Origin: a virus
DNA length: 47,996 nucleotides
Strand: one strand, 5' to 3'
Virus record (IMG/VR): IMGVR_UViG_3300034736_000504
Location: 1 to 47,996 of that record
Below, piece by piece: positions 8,564-15,486 of the stretch. A program made the position numbers and the translations under genes. Each line of letters begins with the position of its first letter. The first letter of the stretch is position 1. The notes under the pieces are model-generated. The model saw nothing but the letters and a program-made list of their open reading frames with translations. It did not search any database and was not told the DNA's origin.

Positions 8564-9929
8564 TCCAATCCTCTAACAAATTTGCGTATTGTGGGAATAC
8601 TTCTGTAAAATTTTTATTTCTTCGTTTATCGTATGCATGTATGTATCTTACAAAGTCAGCTCTGTGTTCTGTTGCTGGCTCTGTATTACGCAAGTATTCA
8701 CAAAGTCGTTTTATCTGATCAAACTCTTCTAAATAAATCCTAGCATACTTATCTGGACTATAATATTTTAACCAATTCTTACATGCATTTTCAATTGTAT
8801 CAGCTATTCTAACACGATCAGCTTTATCTAAAAGTGTACATTGTAAATGCGGTGGCCAGTGCATTATGTTAATACTAAGCGGCGTCCTGTTCCATTCAAA
8901 ACTAGTATTATGTATTTTACGTAAGTCCATTACTGTCATAATAAAATCTACAAATGTAGGCAAACTTAGTATGTTTATAGTAGTCATAATAGCAACTGTG
9001 CTTTTTGTTTCTTTAAGAATACGCTCTGTATTTTCAATCCAGTCATAATAGTTAAGTCCGTCGCGAGCATACTCAGCTTGTTTGCCTGTACTTTCTAAAC
9101 TAGTATATACATCAACTTTAACTCCAACTGCCGCAAGTTCATTAATTTTATTAATTAATTTATCAATTAACTTCTTTTCAACACAACCATTAGTGTTAAT
9201 AGCAATATCTAAACCTTGCTGCGGATGTTCAAGTAAATAATCTAAAAGTTTCCAAGTATCTTTACTCATAGTCGGCTCGCCGCCTGTAATACGTAATACT
9301 TTTAAATGCGGAAGTGCACCTGGAAACCATTTCCAAAATGCCTCTACATAAGGATTTACTTCTGATTTTTTATAAGGCATCTTTCCGCTAGACTTTAAGT
9401 AGTCTAGATTATGTGAACCGTGTTTAGTTGGATACTCTCCGTTTTGTCTAATGTCTTCCATCCACTTACTGCTAATCTCTGGACTACAATAAGCACATGC
9501 AAAATTACACGCATTACTAAAACTAACTTCTAAGTAACTAGGATATACATTATCTTGCGGATTGCTTTTAGCAATGTCTTCAAATCTGTCCCAGGCCCAC
9601 GAGTCTGATGTTTTATAATGCCTATCTGAAAAGTAATCTTTATCTAAGTCTTCAATTTTCCAACAGTACCCACATTCACTAGGTCGTTCGCCATTTAACA
9701 TTTTAGCACGTTGTTCTTTTTTAAACTTGCTGTTATGCAGTGCCGCTGGGTCTGCTTCTATTTCTTCTAATGGTATTTTATGTGGCGCTGGATGATGACA
9801 GCTATGGTTATATCCGTTTTGCAACATAAGGGTTGTTTGTAACCATTTAGCTGTACAGAAGCTGCAACTAACATTGTTAATTTTTTCTCGCTTGTCTTCT
9901 AGTACTGCAATTCTGTCTTCGTTACTCAT
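8556..9929 (-). CDS. Radical SAM protein with N-terminal Twitch domain (paralogue 1 of a tandem pair)
   Basis: This 457-residue protein has Cys22 and Cys25 (SCSFCTAKW), Cys44 in SCHHPAPHKIPLEE and CGYCW at 86-89. The core CX3CX2C is at 141, 145 and 148 (CNFACAYC), and TGGEPTM follows. It has one more N-terminal cysteine than its paralogue. The ATG overlaps the TGA of the upstream glycosyltransferase gene (ATGA), with an AGAAGAG ribosome site in that gene's end. It is one of six radical-SAM genes in the operon. By family knowledge, Twitch clusters help bind or oxidise the substrate; which substrate is not visible here. Confidence 0.9.
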   Translation of the reverse strand: MSNEDRIAVLEDKREKINNVSCSFCTAKWLQTTLMLQNGYNHSCHHPAPHKIPLEEIEADPAALHNSKFKKEQRAKMLNGERPSECGYCWKIEDLDKDYFSDRHYKTSDSWAWDRFEDIAKSNPQDNVYPSYLEVSFSNACNFACAYCSPEISSKWMEDIRQNGEYPTKHGSHNLDYLKSSGKMPYKKSEVNPYVEAFWKWFPGALPHLKVLRITGGEPTMSKDTWKLLDYLLEHPQQGLDIAINTNGCVEKKLIDKLINKINELAAVGVKVDVYTSLESTGKQAEYARDGLNYYDWIENTERILKETKSTVAIMTTINILSLPTFVDFIMTVMDLRKIHNTSFEWNRTPLSINIMHWPPHLQCTLLDKADRVRIADTIENACKNWLKYYSPDKYARIYLEEFDQIKRLCEYLRNTEPATEHRADFVRYIHAYDKRRNKNFTEVFPQYANLLEDWNG

Positions 9930-10825
9930 CTAGCTCTTCTTATAATTCTAGGAGAATTGTTATAAACATATTTGAAGAATTTACTCTGTTCGGCATCTAA
10001 TGGCTTTGTAGAAATATCAACTCCGGTTCCTGTTAGTATTTCAAATCCTAATCTATTTGCTTCTTCTTCCGGATCTATATCTTTTACTTCATTTTCCCAG
10101 AAACTGTTTAGCCATTCAAAATCACGAACATTTGCATAATCCCAATCTGTACAGTTTGTCATATAACACCCTTGACGTGCGCCTAGTATACTCCACATGC
10201 CGTTTTCAACATCTGCGCCAATTTGGCTCCAGACCATTAACCTATCATAGTTTTGCCACCACACACTCCGCAAGTCTTGTACTTTTGCACCTTGATCTAA
10301 TGACATCTTTACACCTTCACGGAACCCGGCACGCCAGGACTGCCACGGAGTTGCATTTGTATATGACACACTAAAGCTATCATTAAACTGATAGTACTTG
10401 TCATCAAAACAAAATTCAACTTTACCTCGTTCATCAGACGTATCAGAATTTTCATGTGTTTTCATATTGTGTACAAACTTACGTGTCCACATTTTTAATC
10501 CGCCATTACCGTACATTAATCCGTTAACGTGAACATTGCCGCACCAACTGAATACATGCTCGGGTGTAAGACCTAATGCATCAACATCAACTTCCTGATT
10601 AAGAAATTCTTGATCTATAATATTGTCAGCATCTACTGTGATAAAATATTCTGTTTCACTTAGATCTGCACATGCTTTGTGCGCAGCATCACTTCCATGA
10701 ACTCCATGAACACGCTTTGCCCAAGGCACTTTACTACACAAATCTGCATAGTTTTTTTCTGCATTTGGTTCATCATACGATAAAAATATAATGTCTTGAT
10801 CTACAATTTTAATTATTTCGTTCAT
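9926..10825 (-). CDS. GT-A-like glycosyltransferase (DxD)
   Basis: This 299-residue protein begins with a beta-strand pattern (DIIFLSYDEPNAE) typical of a GT-A nucleotide-sugar fold. A KRVHGVHG segment follows, then a TVDADN motif with D65-x-D67 as the probable metal/sugar-nucleotide site. A later YGNGG-LK segment and a DFEWL near the C-terminus recur in the last unit of the protein at 1412-3340, so the two are homologues. The ATG shares one base with the TAA of the upstream gene (TAATG), and GGAAG lies just before it. The role is inferred as sugar transfer to an unknown acceptor. It sits between an unknown gene and the first radical-SAM gene. Confidence 0.7.
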   Translation of the reverse strand: MNEIIKIVDQDIIFLSYDEPNAEKNYADLCSKVPWAKRVHGVHGSDAAHKACADLSETEYFITVDADNIIDQEFLNQEVDVDALGLTPEHVFSWCGNVHVNGLMYGNGGLKMWTRKFVHNMKTHENSDTSDERGKVEFCFDDKYYQFNDSFSVSYTNATPWQSWRAGFREGVKMSLDQGAKVQDLRSVWWQNYDRLMVWSQIGADVENGMWSILGARQGCYMTNCTDWDYANVRDFEWLNSFWENEVKDIDPEEEANRLGFEILTGTGVDISTKPLDAEQSKFFKYVYNNSPRIIRRAR

Positions 10826-11400
10826 TATTCTTCCACTATATGGCTGTAATTTTCAAAGACCTTACCACAGTATACACTCACATCGGTGCGTTGAGCAACC
10901 GTTTTATTTGTTTGTAGTATAGTACATTCCTCGTTAGATAATGCTTCTGAAAATTTAACAGTTAATGTATCAAGCAAGATATTAGGATCATCTTGTTGTG
11001 TGACAAAAATTATATGATTCTTGTCTTTATAATACGCTGTACTGTTTAATAAGTCTTTTAAATTTGGTGATAGTTTTGCTCTCCAGCAAGCATTTTTTAT
11101 ATCCTGTATAATATAAAAAATTAAACTTTCATTATCTAAGTTTTTAGGCAACTGGTGAATACTTTTATCTACGTCAAAACTTTCTAATGTTTTATGTCTA
11201 AATTTTATCTTAAATTTAGTTTTACCGGTATCATCAGGTACTGCAATATAATCTGACAAGAGTTTACGTTCTTCAGTAAAGTCTAGTAACGTTTCCATAT
11301 CAATTTCCATATACGGAGTTGATGTATCTAGTTCGTTTGTGACTTTCCAAATATCGCCGTTGTCTTCTTGGAAGTTAAGATAAAATTTTTGCTGTGTCAT
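10825..11400 (-). CDS. Conserved-looking protein of unknown function
   Basis: This 191-residue soluble-looking protein has no signal peptide, membrane segment or motif that I recognise. It has a few cysteines (CW, EECTIL, VYCGK) without cluster spacing. It starts in an ATGA overlap with the upstream glycosyltransferase-like gene, with AGAGAAA before it, and its stop shares one base with the next start. Tight coupling to two glycosyltransferase-like genes suggests it acts in the same pathway. It could be an accessory or substrate-binding partner for the enzymes; nothing in the sequence decides this. Confidence 0.7.
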   Translation of the reverse strand: MTQQKFYLNFQEDNGDIWKVTNELDTSTPYMEIDMETLLDFTEERKLLSDYIAVPDDTGKTKFKIKFRHKTLESFDVDKSIHQLPKNLDNESLIFYIIQDIKNACWRAKLSPNLKDLLNSTAYYKDKNHIIFVTQQDDPNILLDTLTVKFSEALSNEECTILQTNKTVAQRTDVSVYCGKVFENYSHIVEE

Positions 11401-12218
11401 TTTAATTTCTCTATGATATCGTCTGTTAGGAATTCATCTTCAACATAGTGCAATATACCAGTTTGTAGGAAATTGCCTAATAATAATACTCCGTCATTTC
11501 GATAGTATCTTCCAAGAACAGATGTCCATTTTTCAGGCACTGCCTTCCATTTCTGTGCAGCGGGTTTCATATGTGTCATTGTAATAAAACTGGTTGGGTC
11601 AGTAATTTCTTTTTCGTTACCTAAAATCTTACTTACAATTGCTGCACATAAATCAATACTACACCATTTCTGATAGTTTTCTTTAGCATACTTACTGTAA
11701 AATAACGCCCAATTATTTACTACAATTTCAAGTAAGGTATAAAACTCTTTTGCAGTATCACCTTTTTTAAAGTAATGCAATGCACTATATAAATTAGGAA
11801 GTTCGTTTGAATCAAAAGTTTTTCGATAGTATCTACTAGTAACTACTTCGTTTCGATATGTGTTTACATTGCTTGTAAAGAATAGTTCATGCTTAGATAA
11901 TTCTTTCCACCAATGTGTAATATCACTTACTATTAGCATGTCGGCTTCTAATACAATTGTTTCTTCATACGGACTAGCGTGATAAACTTTCCAACGATTG
12001 TGTATTTTCCAAGCTTCGCCTTCTGCACTATCAGTCCACGGAATAGGAATTATTTGATCAAATACACTTTGCCATTCCAATGGTATAATGTCATTTGTAA
12101 TTAAGCTAATACTTTGATCTGCATTATATTTGTGCAAGCTTAGTGCAAGCGCATATGCTTGACGCACATAATTAGTAGTATCATTGTTTTGGGCAAGTAA
12201 ACAAAATCCTTTACTCAT
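11397..12218 (-). CDS. GT8-like glycosyltransferase-like protein
   Basis: This 273-residue protein starts with FCLLAQNN, followed by a helix and a SISLITND strand, the pattern of GT-A enzymes of the GT8 type. An EADMLIV motif at residues 91-97 stands where GT8 enzymes have DxD (here E91-x-D93). A later ALHYFKKGD segment resembles the acceptor-side strand of the fold. It is a paralogue of the gene just upstream, with the same start pattern (KGxxLxAQNN). The ATG overlaps the upstream stop by 8 bases (ATGAGTAA), with GAGG about ten bases before it. The altered first acidic residue of the DxD makes activity less certain. Confidence 0.65.
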   Translation of the reverse strand: MSKGFCLLAQNNDTTNYVRQAYALALSLHKYNADQSISLITNDIIPLEWQSVFDQIIPIPWTDSAEGEAWKIHNRWKVYHASPYEETIVLEADMLIVSDITHWWKELSKHELFFTSNVNTYRNEVVTSRYYRKTFDSNELPNLYSALHYFKKGDTAKEFYTLLEIVVNNWALFYSKYAKENYQKWCSIDLCAAIVSKILGNEKEITDPTSFITMTHMKPAAQKWKAVPEKWTSVLGRYYRNDGVLLLGNFLQTGILHYVEDEFLTDDIIEKLK

Positions 12219-13071
12219 CTTTTAGTACCTCACTAATTGCCCTGTCAAGACTAAACTTGTTCATTATGTGGATATTAACATCACTTACATGATTAATGTT
12301 GTAATGTCCTTTCCAGTCTTTCTTGTCTATTAAAAACGTATACGATTCATCTTTTAACTTTACTAGTATATCAGCATCAGTTGTAAACCATAAGTTGCCT
12401 GGCATAGTTTTTGGCCAACTTGATACTTGATGACCATTTAAAATATGAATAGCTATACTAAAACTAAAATCGTTGCGATAAGTTATATCAGGAATTTGAT
12501 AAACTAATCTATAGTACAGCCAGTTTTCTTTAATGTGATTAATTAAATCAAACAAAACTTTGTTCCGAGCAGTTTTCTTAAAATAGAAAACAGTAGCCCA
12601 ATACATATCTACACTTCTATCACTAATCTTATCAAATAATTCTTGTCCTTCACGGTCGTGATTTAGATCAGTAACATGGCGATATAACAAGAAATCATCT
12701 GGTGCATCAAATGCATTTAGAAATATATCGTTGCCAACTATAAAGTCAGTGTCCATAACTAGCGTTTCGTCAAACGGTGTAATATCGTATACTGTTCCTC
12801 TGTCATGATTGCGCCATTCTAAGTCCCTATCACTCATAGTACCGTCACGCATAATACGCTTTTGCTTACATTCTTTCCAATCTAATTCAATTACATAATC
12901 AATATATTTTTCATAATATGGATAATTTTCAGTAAGATAATCAGCATTGTCAGTTGCAATTGCAACAGGCAAATTTAAATGTTTCTTAATTTTTTTTGCA
13001 CAAAAGATTGCTTGCTTTATGTAATCGAGAGAATGATTGTTTTGCGCAAAAAGGACCACACCTTTTGTCAT
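12211..13071 (-). CDS. GT8-like glycosyltransferase-like protein
   Basis: This 286-residue protein begins with KGVVLFAQNN and then VAIATDN, as in GT-A nucleotide-sugar-binding folds. A complete DxD (D107-T-D109, within VMDTDFIVGND) is the probable metal site. A WATVFYFKK segment follows, and an HYNINH segment near the C-terminus could supply the histidine ligand seen in GT8 enzymes. It is paralogous to the next gene, but that copy has ExD. The ATG overlaps the upstream TGA (ATGA), and AAGGAA lies about ten bases before it. Sugar donor and acceptor are unknown. Confidence 0.7.
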   Translation of the reverse strand: MTKGVVLFAQNNHSLDYIKQAIFCAKKIKKHLNLPVAIATDNADYLTENYPYYEKYIDYVIELDWKECKQKRIMRDGTMSDRDLEWRNHDRGTVYDITPFDETLVMDTDFIVGNDIFLNAFDAPDDFLLYRHVTDLNHDREGQELFDKISDRSVDMYWATVFYFKKTARNKVLFDLINHIKENWLYYRLVYQIPDITYRNDFSFSIAIHILNGHQVSSWPKTMPGNLWFTTDADILVKLKDESYTFLIDKKDWKGHYNINHVSDVNIHIMNKFSLDRAISEVLKDE

Positions 13072-13415
13072 AAATCAAGTATTCCTTGAACTGTTCTATT
13101 TGTTTTAAGATCGTTGTATTTGTCTAAGTATTCATTACTAGCAGTAAAGTAGATATCAAGCACATTGTCGCAAAAATCATTTACGTTATCTACTTTAATA
13201 GGAGTATCGTTGTCGTCAATGAGAACAGCACTATCTTGTTCTGTTTGTACTAACATATGACAAAAATTTATAAGTTCTCTAGTTACTGAAAACTTGCCGC
13301 CATTTAAATAGTGAATACAATTTTCTAAATATTGCTCTCTGATAATACGTTTTTGACTATTTAATACAGTCATGTAATTAGAAAATTCTAAAGCTTTTTC
13401 TAGACGTTCGTCCAT
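13068..13415 (-). CDS. Small conserved phage protein of unknown function, first gene of the radical-SAM operon
   Basis: This 115-residue protein is mostly predicted helix at the N-terminus (LEKALEFSNYMTVLNSQKR) and has a VLIDDNDTPI segment in the middle. From memory it resembles short proteins of unknown function found near tail-fibre genes of marine T4-like phages; I cannot verify that here. It has the best ribosome site of the operon: GGAGG at 13424-13428, 8 bases before the ATG. The perfect sigma-70 promoter is directly upstream. Its function is unknown. As the promoter-proximal gene it is likely the most expressed of the set. Confidence 0.8.
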   Translation of the reverse strand: MDERLEKALEFSNYMTVLNSQKRIIREQYLENCIHYLNGGKFSVTRELINFCHMLVQTEQDSAVLIDDNDTPIKVDNVNDFCDNVLDIYFTASNEYLDKYNDLKTNRTVQGILDL

Positions 13416-13441
13416 AAGGTAATCCTCCAGGTATACATATA

Positions 13442-13470
13442 ATTATACACTATTAAAGGATATTTGTCAA
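13442..13470 (-). promoter_or_regulatory. Sigma-70 consensus promoter of the radical-SAM operon
   Basis: On the minus strand TTGACA (13470-13465) is followed after exactly 17 bases by TATAAT (13447-13442), matching the bacterial consensus at all twelve positions. The start point should be near 13435, leaving a leader of about 20 bases that contains GGAGG before the ATG at 13415. It lies in the 64-base gap after the last structural gene. A palindrome TATAATTATA overlaps the -10. Confidence 0.85.
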
Positions 13471-13479
13471 GAGTTGATT

Positions 13480-14517
13480 TTAAGTATTAACTAATTCTGT
13501 AGAAACGCTGCCGGTAGGTGTTGGCACACTAACAAAGCTGCCAGTAGCTCGTCTTAGGTCAATTCCTGCCTGCATTAGTGAACCAGCACCTAATAGTACT
13601 CGTTCGTCAAAGTTAGGATTGCCTTCAGCTGCGTCATAAAACGAAACTCTAAAGCGGACGAGGCTTGCGCCCACTCGCTTTGCTTGCACTTGGACATAGT
13701 TTGCTGCATATACACTAGATCCAAACTTTCTAAATATTGTTTGAAAACTAGTTGTTAGCTGATAATTGCCCAACGCACTATCAATGCCGCCACCATCAAC
13801 ATCTGTTGACCCATCTCGAGCAAGTCCAGATCCAGTGACGGTTGTTTTGAATTTATCAAAAACAACACTTCCTGCGCCAGCAAGCATTGTAGCCCAGTTT
13901 TGATCTTTAGTTGATAAATTAGTAGAAGTAAAACTTAGTCGAACTTGGCCGCCTGCATTAAAAAAATGTCTTCTATGATCGTCTGGGTTAGAATTTATTC
14001 GATTACCGCTACTATTTGTAGTAGCATATCCACCTGGAAAATCTACATCAAGGTCACAATATATTAAATCATCGGGGTCGCCATCGCCGCCCCAGGCTGA
14101 AGTACGCTGACTAACTAAAAAAGATCTTCCACTAGTTAGTGTATATGCTGTTGAGTGTACTAATGCCGCATTTGCTAAAGTTTCGGCTGTGTTAATGTCA
14201 TTTACCATGTCATTAATACCGTTGTTTGAACTAACACCGTCAGAATTGGCACCAATAACTCTACCAGTAGTAGCTGCTGTCGTTTGTGCGTTCGCAGGTT
14301 GTTGATGATTTAAACATTTGTTAACATCTAACGTTAGCGCATTCCAATGATTTGCGCTAATAAGTTCGTCATTTGTGCTAATAGCATAGTCTTCTGCGGA
14401 TGCTACAATTTGTCCATAGCCTTGCTGGCCGCTTCCATTACCTAGTATTGCTAAGACACGATTCTTAGCATTATTAAATTCAGTAGCTGGAATTAACTGT
14501 CCGGTAATTGCTACCAC
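13480..14517 (-). CDS. Virion structural / tail fibre-associated protein (paralogue B)
   Basis: This 345-residue protein is the last gene of the late operon. It shares with its upstream neighbour an N-terminal pattern (an xxFNxxxNxVxxxLGxGSGQxGYGQ type segment) and a central DHRRxFFNAGGQV motif, followed by a WxxML-x-G segment and IGNYQLTxxxQT. These mark a family of structural proteins seen in marine T4-like phages, probably part of the tail fibre or distal tail. The start is GTG, with AGGAG about nine bases upstream inside the preceding gene's last codons, and the two genes are 3 bases apart. Its exact place in the virion is not known. Confidence 0.7.
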   Translation of the reverse strand: MVAITGQLIPATEFNNAKNRVLAILGNGSGQQGYGQIVASAEDYAISTNDELISANHWNALTLDVNKCLNHQQPANAQTTAATTGRVIGANSDGVSSNNGINDMVNDINTAETLANAALVHSTAYTLTSGRSFLVSQRTSAWGGDGDPDDLIYCDLDVDFPGGYATTNSSGNRINSNPDDHRRHFFNAGGQVRLSFTSTNLSTKDQNWATMLAGAGSVVFDKFKTTVTGSGLARDGSTDVDGGGIDSALGNYQLTTSFQTIFRKFGSSVYAANYVQVQAKRVGASLVRFRVSFYDAAEGNPNFDERVLLGAGSLMQAGIDLRRATGSFVSVPTPTGSVSTELVNT

Positions 14518-14520
14518 GTA

Positions 14521-15453
14521 TTAATCTCCTACTTCGAGGCTTGACTGCATAGAATAACTTGGTGCTGGTACATTTACATAGGACCCTGTAGGACGGCGGA
14601 GTTGCACTTTACTAACAAGTATACCCGGAATTGATTCATCTACATTAGGATCGCCTACGTCTTGATCTTGGAATTGTATAACAAACTGAATTGCTTTATT
14701 GCTAACTTCTTTAGCAAATATTAAATATCTGTTTTCTGCATAATTATCGTTACCCAACCGTTCAAACAATGTTTGTAGTCCTGCTGTTAATTGATAATTA
14801 CCAATTGCAGTATTAGGAGCGATTGGAAATAATGTGCCGCCAAATCCTGTTTTTGATGTAGTGTTTGCTTTAAATTGAATAGTTCCCATGTTGTTAAGCA
14901 TAGTTTTCCAATCGTCAGCTTTTGCTTTCCACGGCCCGTCACCTGGGCTTTCAATCTGCGCACTAATATAAACTTGTCCGCCGGCATTAAAAAACGCTCT
15001 TCGGTGATCAGTAGTACTAAATGTTAACGTAAAGCTATGTGCCAATTGACCATTCCACGGTGAGAATCTTGTGTCAGAGTCTAATGTTTCTATAGTTATT
15101 TGTGTTCCGTCAACTACTCCAGCATCACCTTCTAGTCTTTCAACCTCGGTTAAGTATTGATTAAACCCGTCATTATCGCCTACATTAACTTCGTTAGCCT
15201 TTACCGTTGAAGATTGTGTAACGGCTGATAATGCAGTTGCTGATCCAGCTTGGTGTATAGATATTCTATTAATGTCTAATAATAACTGATTCATATCACT
15301 AGCATAAACTATACTTTCAGCAGCAACAGGTGCGCTATTAAGTGTTTGTCCATAACCAGTTTGGCCAGACCCGTCGCCTAATAGTCTCGATACCTTATTT
15401 TGAAGAGTATTGAAGTTCGCTGCGGAAATTCTTGTGTATGCGTTTACTGCCAT
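14521..15453 (-). CDS. Virion structural / tail fibre-associated protein (paralogue A)
   Basis: This 310-residue protein is homologous to the gene that follows: LGDGSGQTGYGQ near the N-terminus, DHRRAFFNAGGQVYIS in the middle, a WKTMLNNMG segment and IGNYQLTAGLQTLFERLG. It has no signal peptide or membrane segment, as expected for a virion protein. It has its own late promoter (TATAAATA at 15479-15486) and a TAGGAAC ribosome site just before the ATG. A role in the fibre or distal tail is inferred from position after the fibre genes. Confidence 0.7.
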   Translation of the reverse strand: MAVNAYTRISAANFNTLQNKVSRLLGDGSGQTGYGQTLNSAPVAAESIVYASDMNQLLLDINRISIHQAGSATALSAVTQSSTVKANEVNVGDNDGFNQYLTEVERLEGDAGVVDGTQITIETLDSDTRFSPWNGQLAHSFTLTFSTTDHRRAFFNAGGQVYISAQIESPGDGPWKAKADDWKTMLNNMGTIQFKANTTSKTGFGGTLFPIAPNTAIGNYQLTAGLQTLFERLGNDNYAENRYLIFAKEVSNKAIQFVIQFQDQDVGDPNVDESIPGILVSKVQLRRPTGSYVNVPAPSYSMQSSLEVGD

Positions 15454-15478
15454 GCTAGTTCCTATTATCTACTAGTTT

Positions 15479-15486
15479 TATTTATA
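15479..15486 (-). promoter_or_regulatory. T4-type late promoter (TATAAATA)
   Basis: Exact match on the minus strand to the T4 late consensus TATAAATA, 26 bases before the ATG at 15453. The TAA at 15484-15482 inside it is the stop codon of the preceding gene. It would be read by RNA polymerase carrying gp55, which is encoded at the right of this window. Confidence 0.8.

Larger units (their letters stand above)
1..13415 (-). other. Radical-SAM/glycosyltransferase operon (13 genes, continues past left edge)
   Basis: Thirteen minus-strand genes follow one another with overlaps of 1-23 bases; the only gap is 15 bases, before the gene at 3340. The order is: small unknown, two GT8-like, unknown, GT-A-like, four Twitch radical-SAM, unknown (possible transferase), repeat-bearing GT-A-like, SPASM radical-SAM, radical-SAM. 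A single sigma-70 consensus promoter precedes the first gene, and no late promoter core was seen in the gap before it. Confidence 0.8.

Noticed and set aside
1-13415. RiPP precursor peptide gene for the radical-SAM enzymes
   Set aside because: The genes overlap so tightly that no separate short gene fits. The 115- and 191-residue proteins lack a leader/core pattern.
13416-13479. Intrinsic terminator between the structural and radical-SAM operons
   Set aside because: No GC-rich hairpin with a T run is present, so late read-through into the enzyme operon remains possible.
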